Part shown: one piece after another, positions 17,211-25,648 of the stretch
Position numbering within the stretch: position 1 is the stretch's first letter
How the letters are laid out: every line of letters begins with the position of its first letter
From: Armatimonadota bacterium
GTDB lineage: Bacteria; Armatimonadota; UBA5829
DNA: 34,206 bases
NCBI GenBank assembly: GCA_026392045.1
Contig: JAPLCU010000037.1
Location: forward strand, 1-34,206
Reading direction: 5' to 3'
Notes under the pieces: generated by a model
Told to the model about the DNA's origin: nothing
Databases searched by the model: none
Seen by the model: only the letters and a program-made list of their open reading frames with translations
Position numbers and translations under genes: made by a program

Positions 17211-18494
17211 TTGAAAGAGAGAATCGCTGTAGTTGGCCTGGGATACGTTGGTCTTCCTGTGGCTTTGGCATGTGCGGAAAAATTTAGCAACACGGTTGGG
17301 TTCGATATAAATGCATCCCGCGTCAATGCTCTCAAGAGTGGCGTTGATAACACTGGAGAACGCACAAAAGAAGAGTTGATGAAATCTCCACTAGTCTGGA
17401 GCAGCAATATCGATGACCTCAAAGACATTTCCTTCTTTATAGTTGCTGTTCCTACCCCTATAGATTCAGCGAAGAGGCCAGATTTGACCCCTTTGGAGAG
17501 CGCTTCGCGGACCGTTGGCAAGGTGTTGAAGCCGGGAGCGGTAGTCGTTTACGAATCGACAGTGTACCCTGGCGTTACGGAAGATATATGCGGGCCTATT
17601 TTGGCGAAAGAATCTGGCCTGGCGCAGAGCGTGGACTTCAAACTCGGATATTCACCAGAGCGCATCAACCCCGGCGATAAAGAGCATACGCTTGAGAAGA
17701 TTATCAAGGTGGTTTCTGGTGAAGACGAAGAAACCCTCGAAAGGGTCGCGGCCGTGTATGGCGCTATTATTGATGCGGGAGTGCACAAGGCGCCGTCGAT
17801 AAAAGTGGCGGAGGCTGCCAAGGTCATAGAGAACACCCAGAGAGACCTCAATATCGCCCTTATGAATGAACTCTCGCTGATATTCAGCAGGATGGATATA
17901 TCCACAAAGGACGTGCTGGATGCGGCGGAGACCAAGTGGAACTTCTTGAGGTTCACCCCCGGTCTGGTGGGTGGACATTGCATTGGCGTTGACCCTTATT
18001 ACCTCACCACTAAAGCCGAGGAGCTGGGCTATCACCCGGAAGTTATTCTTTCGGGACGTCGAATTAATGACTATATGGGGCGCTATGTGGCTAGGAGAGT
18101 TATAAAGATGCTTGTGAACTCCGGTTGCGAGAACATGAAGAATGCAAGGATCGGCGTAGTGGGTTTGACGTTCAAAGAAGATGTTTCGGACCTGCGCAAT
18201 AGTCGAGTTCCTGATATAATTAGTGAGTTCAAAGACTACGGAATTCAGGCGCTTGTCTATGATCCTATGGTCGATGAACACGAGGCGATGGAAGAATACG
18301 GGATCAAGCTTTCGAAATGCGAGGAGCTCGAGGACCTGGATGCGTTGGTCCTGACTGTTCCTCATGCCGCTGTGATGCAGATAGGCAAGGATAAGTTGCT
18401 TGAGAAGATCAAGCCCGGCGGAATTTTGGCGGATATTAAGTCTGTATATCATGGCGCGCAAATGCCGAATAACATCCAACGTTGGGCGTTTTAG
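17211..18494 (+). CDS. UDP-N-acetylhexosamine 6-dehydrogenase (WbpO/TviB/WbpA-type)
   Basis: A nucleotide-sugar dehydrogenase of the UDP-GlcNAc/GalNAc branch. I place the start at TTG 17211, 13 bases after the ugd stop, giving LKERIAVVGLGYVGLP; a longer GTG frame from 17166 would overlap ugd and adds a charged, non-homologous stretch. No ATG is available. NAD-binding GLGYVGLP, ESTVYPGVTED, GYSPERINPGD and the catalytic Cys257 in GGHCIGVDPYYL are clear; GYSPERINPGD and GGHCIGVDP distinguish this branch from UDP-glucose dehydrogenase. The C-terminal domain has GLTFKEDVSDLRNSR. It would form UDP-GlcNAcA or UDP-GalNAcA for the polymer. Tandem placement with ugd fits a capsule or exopolysaccharide operon. 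The exact epimer cannot be decided. Confidence 0.9.
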   Translation: MKERIAVVGLGYVGLPVALACAEKFSNTVGFDINASRVNALKSGVDNTGERTKEELMKSPLVWSSNIDDLKDISFFIVAVPTPIDSAKRPDLTPLESASRTVGKVLKPGAVVVYESTVYPGVTEDICGPILAKESGLAQSVDFKLGYSPERINPGDKEHTLEKIIKVVSGEDEETLERVAAVYGAIIDAGVHKAPSIKVAEAAKVIENTQRDLNIALMNELSLIFSRMDISTKDVLDAAETKWNFLRFTPGLVGGHCIGVDPYYLTTKAEELGYHPEVILSGRRINDYMGRYVARRVIKMLVNSGCENMKNARIGVVGLTFKEDVSDLRNSRVPDIISEFKDYGIQALVYDPMVDEHEAMEEYGIKLSKCEELEDLDALVLTVPHAAVMQIGKDKLLEKIKPGGILADIKSVYHGAQMPNNIQRWAF

Positions 18495-18513
18495 CTCAAT
18501 TTTTGTAAACGTG

Positions 18514-18538
18514 CGTCGGGGAATAGATTTCCCCGACG
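18514..18538 (+). promoter_or_regulatory. Stable hairpin in the operon, 10-bp stem
   Basis: CGTCGGGGAA and TTCCCCGACG pair perfectly around TAGAT in the 69-base gap between the dehydrogenase and the epimerase gene. It has no following T run, so it is a poor intrinsic terminator. It could stabilise or separate transcript segments, or be another palindromic repeat. Confidence 0.55.
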
Positions 18539-18563
18539 ATCAGCGGTAAGATAAGGTTGTCAG

Positions 18564-19571
18564 ATGAAGATAATGGTGACCGGCGCTGCCGGGTTCATAG
18601 GGTTCCATACCGCAAAGAAACTCTTGGAACGGGACGACGAGGTCATTGGGGTTGATAATCTCAATGATTACTACGACGTATCTCTGAAAGAGGCGAGGCT
18701 GGCTCAGATAAAGGACCGGCCGGGTTTTACGTTCCATAAGTTGGATGTGGCTGATCGGGATGGAATGCCGAAGCTTTTTAGCGAAACACGCCCGCAAAGG
18801 GTCATACATCTGGCGGCGCAGGCAGGGGTTCGCTATTCGCTCGAGAATCCGCACGCTTATGTGGATTCCAACCTGGTGGGATTCGTAAATATACTCGAGG
18901 GCTGCAGGTACAACGGTGTGGAGCATCTTTGCTATGCGTCGTCGAGTTCGGTATATGGCGCGAATACAAAGTATCCGTTTGCCGTGCAGGATAATGTGGA
19001 TAATCCTGTCAGCCTCTATGCAGCTACCAAGAAGGCGAACGAGCTGATGGCGCACACTTACAGCCATCTTTTCGCACTGCCGACGACCGGTTTGAGGTTT
19101 TTCACGGTCTATGGGCCATGGGGCAGACCGGATATGGCGCTTTTCATATTTACGCGGTCGATATTGGACGGCAAACCCATCGATATCTACAACTTTGGCG
19201 ATATGCTAAGAGACTTTACATACATTGACGACATAGTGGAGGGCGTAATCCGAACCTCAGATCGCGTCCCTGAAGGTAACCCGGATTGGTCTGGTGAGCG
19301 CCCTGTTCCAGGTTCGAGCAAAGCTCCCTATAGAATCTATAATATCGGCAATAACCAGCCAGTTAGCTTGCTGCGATTTATCGAGATTATTGAAGACTGT
19401 ATTGGCAAGAAGGCGATCAGGAATCTACTGCCGCTTCAGCCTGGCGACGTTGTGGCGACCTGTGCTAATGTTGACGACTTGATTAAAGATGTAGGGTTTA
19501 AGCCAAGTACATCCATAGAAGCTGGCGTAGAAAAGTTCGTAAAGTGGTATAGAGATTACTACAAGGTCTAG
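18564..19571 (+). CDS. NAD-dependent sugar epimerase, probably UDP-glucuronate 4-epimerase
   Basis: A 335-residue short-chain (extended SDR) epimerase. Start ATG with AAGG seven bases upstream. It has the NAD motif [10 protein letters not shown] (GxxGxxG, residues 7-13), [15 protein letters not shown] (the region typical of UDP-GlcA epimerases), [19 protein letters not shown] (126-132) and the catalytic YxxxK with Tyr152 and Lys156. [12 protein letters not shown] is also characteristic of bacterial UDP-glucuronate 4-epimerases. It would convert UDP-GlcA from Ugd into UDP-GalA. UDP-glucose or other 4-epimerase activity is less likely given those motifs and the ugd neighbour. Length and residues are normal. 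Confidence 0.88.
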   Translation: MKIMVTGAAGFIGFHTAKKLLERDDEVIGVDNLNDYYDVSLKEARLAQIKDRPGFTFHKLDVADRDGMPKLFSETRPQRVIHLAAQAGVRYSLENPHAYVDSNLVGFVNILEGCRYNGVEHLCYASSSSVYGANTKYPFAVQDNVDNPVSLYAATKKANELMAHTYSHLFALPTTGLRFFTVYGPWGRPDMALFIFTRSILDGKPIDIYNFGDMLRDFTYIDDIVEGVIRTSDRVPEGNPDWSGERPVPGSSKAPYRIYNIGNNQPVSLLRFIEIIEDCIGKKAIRNLLPLQPGDVVATCANVDDLIKDVGFKPSTSIEAGVEKFVKWYRDYYKV

Positions 19572-19624
19572 CATAACCAAATCAGAAAACCAGTTATTTT
19601 TATGTGCATACGAGGAGATTTAAG

Positions 19625-21259
19625 ATGGGAAAGAGTTCTCATGGTAGTGATTTGTGGCAACAAGTGAAGAGCATTGTCCTACGATACTGGCAGGTGTTGA
19701 CCGTTGGAGCGCTGTTTATTATTGTCCAGTTGCCTGTGCTTGCTAATTGGCGAGCGATTTGGGATGAACAGGACAGCTATTATTCGCATGGGTGGTTGGT
19801 TCCCTTTATGGCGCTGTTCTTGCTTTGGGTAAATAGGAAGATAATCACCCAGACTCCTATTAAGCCGAGCTGGTATGGTTTGCTAATTCTGGCTGTGGCT
19901 GCTCCGATTCATTCGGTCGCGATGCTCATGGAACTGCGTGTGCTTTATATGCTCACGTTCTTCACCACACTTTTCGGCATTTTGCTGTTGTTCTTCGGCT
20001 GGCGTATGGTGAAGGTTGTTGGGGTGCCAGTTTTATTCTTGATCACCATGATGCCTATTGCTTCCGGCGTGATTGACTCTCTGACGGCGAATGCTCAGCT
20101 TGTCTCAGCTGCGGTGGCGACCAGGTTCCTGCAATGGACCGGTTACGAAGTTACTCGATATGGCAATATCATCACAGGTGATGGGCTTCCTTGTGATCTG
20201 CGCGTGGCTTCCCCATGCAGCGGATTGCGTCTGCTGATATCGCTGATAACGTTCACCTGGTTTTTTACCTACGTCATAATCGCTCCGAAGTGGAAAAAAG
20301 CTATATTGTTTCTCATGGCGTTTCCCCTCGGCGTATTCATAAACAGTCTTAGAATCACTATGATCGGCTATGTCGGTTTTTGGATTGGCACTGAAGAAGC
20401 TGTGCGTTCATTCCACAATTCCAGCGGCTATATTGGCTTGTTATTATGCTTTGCCATACTATTTGGTATTGCGAAGCTTATGCGCTGCGTGGATATGGAC
20501 TTGGAAAGAGAGCCGACATCGATTTCGCAGACCAACAGGTTGCTTCGGTATCCTGATGCCGAAGCCTGCCGTAGATCAATCAACACCAAGTTTGCAGTTG
20601 CTATAGTGATTTTGGTTGGGTTAGCATATATTGGCAATATGGTGGAGCCTTTGTACAGACTGCCAAAAGGAAAGCTCGATCGCACGATGATCCCTGCGAA
20701 GTTTGGCGACTGGACAAGCAAGGATATCGAGGTGGACAAAGAGACAAGGGACATACTTCAAAAAGGCGATCTGCTCAGCCGCCTCTATACCAATAGTTCA
20801 GACAGGCAGGTGCATGTGTTCCTGGATGCCGGCGTCGATCTTTCTGCTTTCCATGACCCTCATCTCTGCATGACCGGAAGCGGTAATAATATAGTGAGGG
20901 AGCATCAGTTTGAGCTGTTGATCACGCAACCATACTCCGACAAGCTGAGAGTAACTTCATTTGAACTCGTGAGAAGCGACAATACCGGCATTGTTCTATA
21001 TTGGTATATGCGCAGCAAAGACTCATATGCACTGACCAATCACTTGTGGGGTCTTAGGCGTCAGTTTTGGATTTCCGATTTGAAAGAACTGGTGACTAAT
21101 CCTATGAATATAGACGAACTCCGAAAGAAGATCAAGGCAAGGCAGTTTACGTGGTATAGATTCTCCACGGACAGGTATGCTGGAGACAAATCTGACATGC
21201 AATTCATTGAGAGCTTTGCAAGAGAGTATATCAAGAACAAGAAGGACTTTGGCAGGTGA
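19625..21259 (+). CDS. Exosortase fused to EpsI domain
   Basis: A multi-spanning membrane protein of 544 residues. I chose ATG 19625, which has AGGAG seven bases upstream, over GTG 19604. The exosortase part (about 25-285) has around seven hydrophobic segments, and the cysteine-protease-like triad is visible: Cys198 in PCSGLR, Arg243 in NSLRI, His264 in SFHNSSGY. The C-terminal part (about 320-544) is an EpsI domain after another membrane segment, with KFGDW and FHDPHLCMTGSG. Exosortases process C-terminal sorting tags of secreted proteins (PEP-CTERM type) and sit in exopolysaccharide loci; fusion with EpsI is a known arrangement. The linker between the two domains, residues about 305-314 (LLRYPDAEA), is encoded by a palindromic repeat also present upstream of ugd. 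No protein whose C-terminus is visible in this window has a recognisable CTERM tag. Confidence 0.92.
   Translation: MGKSSHGSDLWQQVKSIVLRYWQVLTVGALFIIVQLPVLANWRAIWDEQDSYYSHGWLVPFMALFLLWVNRKIITQTPIKPSWYGLLILAVAAPIHSVAMLMELRVLYMLTFFTTLFGILLLFFGWRMVKVVGVPVLFLITMMPIASGVIDSLTANAQLVSAAVATRFLQWTGYEVTRYGNIITGDGLPCDLRVASPCSGLRLLISLITFTWFFTYVIIAPKWKKAILFLMAFPLGVFINSLRITMIGYVGFWIGTEEAVRSFHNSSGYIGLLLCFAILFGIAKLMRCVDMDLEREPTSISQTNRLLRYPDAEACRRSINTKFAVAIVILVGLAYIGNMVEPLYRLPKGKLDRTMIPAKFGDWTSKDIEVDKETRDILQKGDLLSRLYTNSSDRQVHVFLDAGVDLSAFHDPHLCMTGSGNNIVREHQFELLITQPYSDKLRVTSFELVRSDNTGIVLYWYMRSKDSYALTNHLWGLRRQFWISDLKELVTNPMNIDELRKKIKARQFTWYRFSTDRYAGDKSDMQFIESFAREYIKNKKDFGR
20539..20565. repeat. Palindromic element inside the exosortase-EpsI gene
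   Basis: This 27-base stretch is identical to the cores at 15777-15803 and 15828-15854: GCTTCGGTAT, loop CCTG, ATGCCGAAGC. Here it is translated in frame (LLRYPDAEA) and falls in the linker after the last exosortase membrane segment and before the EpsI membrane segment. It seems to be a mobile palindrome captured in a coding sequence. Confidence 0.85.
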
Positions 21260-21292
21260 GGTTTTTCACAATGACAGAAAAGGAGTGCCAGA

Positions 21293-22327
21293 GTGACAGT
21301 CTATGCAATAGACCCGCTTTCAGATTCTCGGTGGTCTGAGTTGCTCGAACGCCATCCGGATGCATCGGTGTTCCACACTCCAAACTGGCTTCACGCACTG
21401 CAGCGTACGTATGGCTATGAGCCAGTTGTATTTACGACAAGTGCTCCAAACGAGGAAATGGCGGACGGCATTGTGTTTTGTCGGGTAAACAGTTGGCTAA
21501 CCGGCAAACGGCTGGTTTCTCTTCCATTTTCTGATCATTGTCAGCCTTTGGTTGATTCGCCGGAAGAGCTTCAATCACTTTTAGAGGAAGCCAAGAGCAG
21601 CATTGAGAAATGCGGTCAGAAATATCTGGAAGTTAGACCGATAGATTTGAAATATGCGGAACACGCTGATTTGGGCAGAACTGAAAAGTTTTATTTTCAC
21701 AGTATAGATTTGACGGATAGCTTGGACGAAATCAGCGCCCGCCTCCACACATCACACGTCAAGCGGAAGCTAAAACGTGCTGATAGTGAGAATCTGATTT
21801 ATTCCGAAGGCAGAGACGACCGGCATTTGGGTATGTTCTACAAACTTCTTCTTGTAACCAGACAAAGGCATCAGATTCCGCCGCAGCCGAAGCACTGGTT
21901 TGGCAATGTGCTGAGCTGCCTTGGCGATTTTGCCAAAATCCGAGTAGCGCTGAAGGATGGCGAGCCTGTTGCATCCATTCTGACCCTCGCTTACAAGAAT
22001 GCGCATTATTACAAATATGGGTGTTCTGATCTGAGATTCAGCAAAATGGGCGGCACGCAGATGCTGCTTTGGAGAGCCATTGCGGAAGCGAAGGGAGCCG
22101 GGGCTGATTTTTTTGATATGGGCAGAAGCGACCCGGAAAATACGGGTTTGGTTGAGTTCAAAGAGAGGTGGGGAGCTCAACGCAAGGAAATTTGCTATTA
22201 TCGTTACCCATCGACTACAAAGACTGGTGACGGAAGCGCAATGAAACTTGCGCAAAGCGTATTTAGGCGTATTCCGGCCGGACTACAGGAAACCATCGGC
22301 AATGTTTTATATAAACACATTGGTTAG
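21293..22327 (+). CDS. FemAB-like GNAT-fold protein, exosortase-locus type
   Basis: A 344-residue cytoplasmic protein. The start is GTG 21293, with AGGAG (21281-21285) seven bases upstream. It shows the FemAB/FemX pattern of two GNAT-like halves: [20 protein letters not shown] at the start, [10 protein letters not shown] in the middle, and the signature [20 protein letters not shown] near residues 275-295. FemAB enzymes transfer amino acids from aminoacyl-tRNA, classically to peptidoglycan precursors. Members encoded beside exosortases in EPS loci form a known but functionally unresolved group, where modification of a polymer or an envelope component is suspected. It follows the exosortase by 33 bases, in the same operon. 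Confidence 0.85.
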   Translation: MTVYAIDPLSDSRWSELLERHPDASVFHTPNWLHALQRTYGYEPVVFTTSAPNEEMADGIVFCRVNSWLTGKRLVSLPFSDHCQPLVDSPEELQSLLEEAKSSIEKCGQKYLEVRPIDLKYAEHADLGRTEKFYFHSIDLTDSLDEISARLHTSHVKRKLKRADSENLIYSEGRDDRHLGMFYKLLLVTRQRHQIPPQPKHWFGNVLSCLGDFAKIRVALKDGEPVASILTLAYKNAHYYKYGCSDLRFSKMGGTQMLLWRAIAEAKGAGADFFDMGRSDPENTGLVEFKERWGAQRKEICYYRYPSTTKTGDGSAMKLAQSVFRRIPAGLQETIGNVLYKHIG

Positions 22328-22338
22328 AGTATTCAATT

Positions 22339-22833
22339 ATGGCTTACACACATGATTCACCAAAGCTGAGTCTGAAAGATAAGATTTATATTATGAGGAA
22401 GCGATTAAACAAAATGGGCGGTCGCTTCTATCCGTTGCTTTCGCTAAGATTGCGCTGTTTGAGGAATGCGGGGGCCGTTATTGGAGACCTGGTTTATATC
22501 GGTGAAGACCTTATCATATCTGAAATCCTGGAAGATCGAGAGCCGCATGTCATTATCGGAGACCGTGTAGCTATAGCTCAGCGAGTTACAATTGTAACAT
22601 CATCCGATCCCAACTACTCGCGTTTATACGACTATGTCGATATCATTCATGGCAAGGTTGTCATTAAGGATGATGCATGGATTGGCGCTGGAGCCATAAT
22701 ACTACCTAACGTGACTATTGGGACATGTTCTATTGTCGGTGCTGGAGCTGTAGTCACTAAAGATGTGCCTGATTATCATGTGGTGGCGGGGGTACCAGCT
22801 AAAATCATCAAAAAACTTGAGGTGCCCTTTTGA
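22339..22833 (+). CDS. Hexapeptide-repeat acyltransferase (sugar O-acetyltransferase-like)
   Basis: A 164-residue left-handed beta-helix acyltransferase. Hexapeptide turns such as [29 protein letters not shown] and [18 protein letters not shown] are clear, and the end [12 protein letters not shown] is the usual terminal strand of maltose/galactoside/NodL-type O-acetyltransferases. It would acetylate a sugar residue of the polymer or a lipid-linked intermediate using acetyl-CoA. It begins 11 bases after the FemAB gene and its stop overlaps the start of the next glycosyltransferase gene, indicating translational coupling. The Shine-Dalgarno is weak. Confidence 0.88.
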   Translation: MAYTHDSPKLSLKDKIYIMRKRLNKMGGRFYPLLSLRLRCLRNAGAVIGDLVYIGEDLIISEILEDREPHVIIGDRVAIAQRVTIVTSSDPNYSRLYDYVDIIHGKVVIKDDAWIGAGAIILPNVTIGTCSIVGAGAVVTKDVPDYHVVAGVPAKIIKKLEVPF

Positions 22834-24035
22834 GCCGTAAAAAAGTTATTGCAATGGTGGCATATACGTTTTTGCCTTCCGACGCCAGAATCAACAGGCA
22901 TGTTAAAGCTTTGCTTGAAGCAGGGTATGAAGTCGATTTGTATGTGCTGAATGATCCAAAAATGTGTAACTTTCCGCCCGATGAGCGCGTAAAAATCCAT
23001 CTTCTACAAAATCGGGAATACAACAACCATAACAAGTGCAATGTAATAAGGTCGTACCTGTCGTTTTGGATGTCATGTTCATGTGCAATGCTAAAGAACC
23101 ATTTAGCTGGACGCAAATACTCGCTTGTCCACATTAATAACATGCCGAATTTTCTGGTATTCTCTGCCTGGCACCTGAAGTTGCTTGGCGTGCCGGTATT
23201 ATTGGATATTCACGATACCATGCCAGAAATCTATCAGGAACGCTTCTCTGTCCCGAAGAGCCATAAGATGATAAAGCTTCTTTTCATAGAAGAACGAATG
23301 TCGATGAAATTTGCCAAATTTGTGCTGACCACAGAGCATACGAAGTGGAACCGCCTTATGCAAAACAACCTGCGCGAGGACAAGTCTGAAGTTGTTTTGA
23401 ATTTGCCCGACTATTCCATTTTTCCGAATGACGAATCCAGCGAAACCAAAAACACCGACACATTCAGGTTGGTCTATCATGGAACCCTTACACGTCGGCT
23501 TGGAATGGATGTTGCGGTAAGGGCGATGGCAAAGCTGGTAGACCGGATTCCGAGCTTTAGGTTTGATATAATTGGTGACGGGGAGCAGAGGGCTGAGTTG
23601 GTAGAGCTTACAAAGGAACTTAATCTCGAGAACTGGGTGCATTTTAGTGACGGGTTTGTCCCCACGACCGATTTGCCTAAACTTCTGGCTGGCTCTCAAC
23701 TCGCGATAATACCTTCGCGGAACAGTGTGGGAACTGAGTTGATGCTTCCCACAAAAATGCTGGAATATGTGAGAATGGGAATCCCCTGCATCACAGTTGC
23801 AACCCCAACCATAGCATACTACTTTAATGAAAAACAGGTTCATTTTGTTGAAAGCGAAAATGTGGATGAGCTGGCAGATGCCATCTACGAATTATATTCT
23901 AACACTGAGGAAAGATTGTCTCTTGCTCGGGAAGCCGAGCGGTTCTGGGATCAGTATAGCTACTATACTGAGAAAGACAAATATCTTAACATAGTCCAAA
24001 ACCTGGTTGCCGGCAAACGCGGCAAACCAAGATGA
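22830..24035 (+). CDS. Glycosyltransferase, GT4-like (GT-B fold)
   Basis: A 401-residue GT-B enzyme. The start is TTG 22830, overlapping the upstream stop by four bases (TTGA), with GAGGTG upstream; no ATG is available nearby. The N-terminal acceptor domain has [20 protein letters not shown] and [14 protein letters not shown]. The C-terminal donor domain has [29 protein letters not shown] and [19 protein letters not shown], where the two glutamates are nine apart, so the classical E-x7-E motif is slightly altered. It probably adds one sugar from a nucleotide-sugar donor to the growing repeat unit at the inner membrane face. Donor and linkage are unknown. Confidence 0.9.
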   Translation: MSRKKVIAMVAYTFLPSDARINRHVKALLEAGYEVDLYVLNDPKMCNFPPDERVKIHLLQNREYNNHNKCNVIRSYLSFWMSCSCAMLKNHLAGRKYSLVHINNMPNFLVFSAWHLKLLGVPVLLDIHDTMPEIYQERFSVPKSHKMIKLLFIEERMSMKFAKFVLTTEHTKWNRLMQNNLREDKSEVVLNLPDYSIFPNDESSETKNTDTFRLVYHGTLTRRLGMDVAVRAMAKLVDRIPSFRFDIIGDGEQRAELVELTKELNLENWVHFSDGFVPTTDLPKLLAGSQLAIIPSRNSVGTELMLPTKMLEYVRMGIPCITVATPTIAYYFNEKQVHFVESENVDELADAIYELYSNTEERLSLAREAERFWDQYSYYTEKDKYLNIVQNLVAGKRGKPR

Positions 24036-24053
24036 TTGGACTGGTAACTGATT

Positions 24054-25307
24054 ATGCTCAATTGTCTTCAAAACTACTTTAGAATACCGGATGAGTTTTT
24101 GCAGGAGCGCCTTTGTGACGCCTTGCGTGACTCTGCGGAATTCTGGGCTTTGCGCAACAGGTTGCCTCAGTGCGACAACAATTGCTTGTCCTCTTTCGAC
24201 CTGGACCAATTAATCGAGCATCTGCTCTATGAGACGTATGTAGTAAAATCAAACCCGGGTATGCTAACCAAAGCTACCCAGCTTGGCTATTATCTTGTTA
24301 GACCACTCATGTCGGTGTCAATGAGAAAGCATCTCCAGAGGCGAGCCTTAAAGGGCTGGGGTGAGATTTCATTCCCGCATTGGCCAGTAGATACAACGGT
24401 AGATGAACTCATGAAGCAGACGCTGACATTGGCGATAGATGACGCTTCAGAGGTTCCGTTTATCTGGTTTTGGCCTGAAGGGCATAAGAGCAGCTTAATT
24501 ATAACACATGACGTTGAGACCGCTGCGGGCAGAGATTTCTGCGAAACCCTTATGGATATCGACGAATCTTATGGCTTCAAATCGGCTTTTCAGATAGTGC
24601 CCGAGCAGCGCTACGAAGCGCCTGAAAGCTTTCTCAATAGAATCCGTGAGCATGGTCATGAGGTAAACATACATGGTTTGAATCACGATGGGCGTCTGTT
24701 TTCGTCGCAGGAATTGTTCTCGATACGCGCTGAAAAGATAAATGAATACGGCCGAAAATTCGGAGCGAAGGGCTTCCGTTCGCCCGTTCTCTATAGAAAC
24801 GCCGATTGGATGCACAAGCTCGATTTTGAGTATGATATGACCTTCCCGAATGTGGGCCATTTGGACGCTCAGCGCGGCGGGTGCTGCACGGTGATGCCAT
24901 ATTTCATAGGGAATATGGTTGAGCTTCCGCTGACCACCATTCAGGACTACTCTCTGTTCAATATTCTGGGAAATTTCTCCATAGATTTGTGGAAAGAACA
25001 GATAGCCATCATAAGCGCAAACAACGGCCTTATTAGCTTCAATATCCATCCGGACTATCTCAAAGAGAAGAAAGCGATGGACACCTACACCTCGCTTTTG
25101 GCTTATTTGAAGGACTATGTGGCTGCCAATAATGTCTGGGCTGCGCTGCCGGGTGAGGTTGCTGGTTGGTGGCGGGCCCGCAATAATATGACTCTCAAGC
25201 AACTGGGAGAAACACCTGGCTCGGATTCGACATATCTTTCTCGCGCACGCCGCGCACGGGCATTTATTCAAGAAAATCAGCTCATTTTGGAGCCAAAGGA
25301 GAATTGA
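24054..25307 (+). CDS. Polysaccharide deacetylase family protein (NodB fold)
   Basis: A 417-residue protein with no signal peptide. Start ATG 24054, 18 bases after the previous stop; the Shine-Dalgarno is poor. Residues 1-145 are an additional N-terminal region of no known type. The NodB domain follows: ITHDVETAAG (Asp153 as likely base), HEVNIHGLNHDG (His207 and His211 as metal ligands) and GFRSPVLYRN (Arg of motif 3). The C-terminal portion has FNIHPDYL. Such enzymes remove N- or O-acetyl groups from amino sugars. The lack of a signal peptide suggests action on cytoplasmic or lipid-linked intermediates. Deacetylases next to an exosortase and FemAB protein are typical of PEP-CTERM-type EPS loci. 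Confidence 0.87.
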   Translation: MLNCLQNYFRIPDEFLQERLCDALRDSAEFWALRNRLPQCDNNCLSSFDLDQLIEHLLYETYVVKSNPGMLTKATQLGYYLVRPLMSVSMRKHLQRRALKGWGEISFPHWPVDTTVDELMKQTLTLAIDDASEVPFIWFWPEGHKSSLIITHDVETAAGRDFCETLMDIDESYGFKSAFQIVPEQRYEAPESFLNRIREHGHEVNIHGLNHDGRLFSSQELFSIRAEKINEYGRKFGAKGFRSPVLYRNADWMHKLDFEYDMTFPNVGHLDAQRGGCCTVMPYFIGNMVELPLTTIQDYSLFNILGNFSIDLWKEQIAIISANNGLISFNIHPDYLKEKKAMDTYTSLLAYLKDYVAANNVWAALPGEVAGWWRARNNMTLKQLGETPGSDSTYLSRARRARAFIQENQLILEPKEN

Positions 25308-25312
25308 CAGAA

Positions 25313-25648
25313 ATGCCAGCAAAAACCGACATCAGCGCGCCCCTTAAGGTGCTTGCTGTAACGAATATGTATCCTACCGACTCCAAACCCTACTGCGGGA
25401 TATCCGTTCAAGGACATGTTGAGGCGCTGCGAGCGGCTGGTATTGAGGTGGATGTATTGTTTATAGACGGGCCAGCCAGTAAGCTGAACTATCTATGGGG
25501 CATATTTAGATTGTGGGCGTGCCTTCTTAGAAAACGCTACGATGTAATCCACGCCCATTACGTCTACATCGGATGGGTTGCCCGAATGCAAATTGGCACG
25601 CCTGTGGTCGTTACTTCCCATGGCTCTGATACGCTCGGTGATGAATGA
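25313..25648 (+). pseudogene. Truncated GT4 glycosyltransferase, N-terminal part only
   Basis: Only about 111 residues, from ATG 25313 (AAGGAG at 25296-25301; a TTG at 25304 in frame is too close to it). The content is the first half of a GT-B acceptor domain: KVLAVTNMYPTDSKPYCGIS, VQGHVEALRAAGIEVDVLFI, YDVIHAHYVYIGW and VVVTSHGSDTLGDE. In full-length relatives the HGSD segment is followed by some 270 further residues including the donor-binding domain. Here a stop follows at once, overlapping the ATG of the next, complete GT4 by four bases. It is probably a remnant left by recombination with the neighbouring glycosyltransferase. A donor-site activity is not expected. Confidence 0.8.

Noticed and set aside
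16484-17521. 345-codon antisense frame across ugd and the next gene
   Set aside because: It opposes two genes with complete catalytic motifs. It is a codon-bias shadow, low in complexity and without recognisable domains.
19604-19624. GTG start for the exosortase seven codons upstream
   Set aside because: The Shine-Dalgarno AGGAG (19613-19617) lies inside this extension and is correctly spaced for ATG 19625.
24495-25322. 275-codon antisense frame across the deacetylase gene
   Set aside because: The plus-strand frame has the NodB motifs and fits the operon; the antisense has none.
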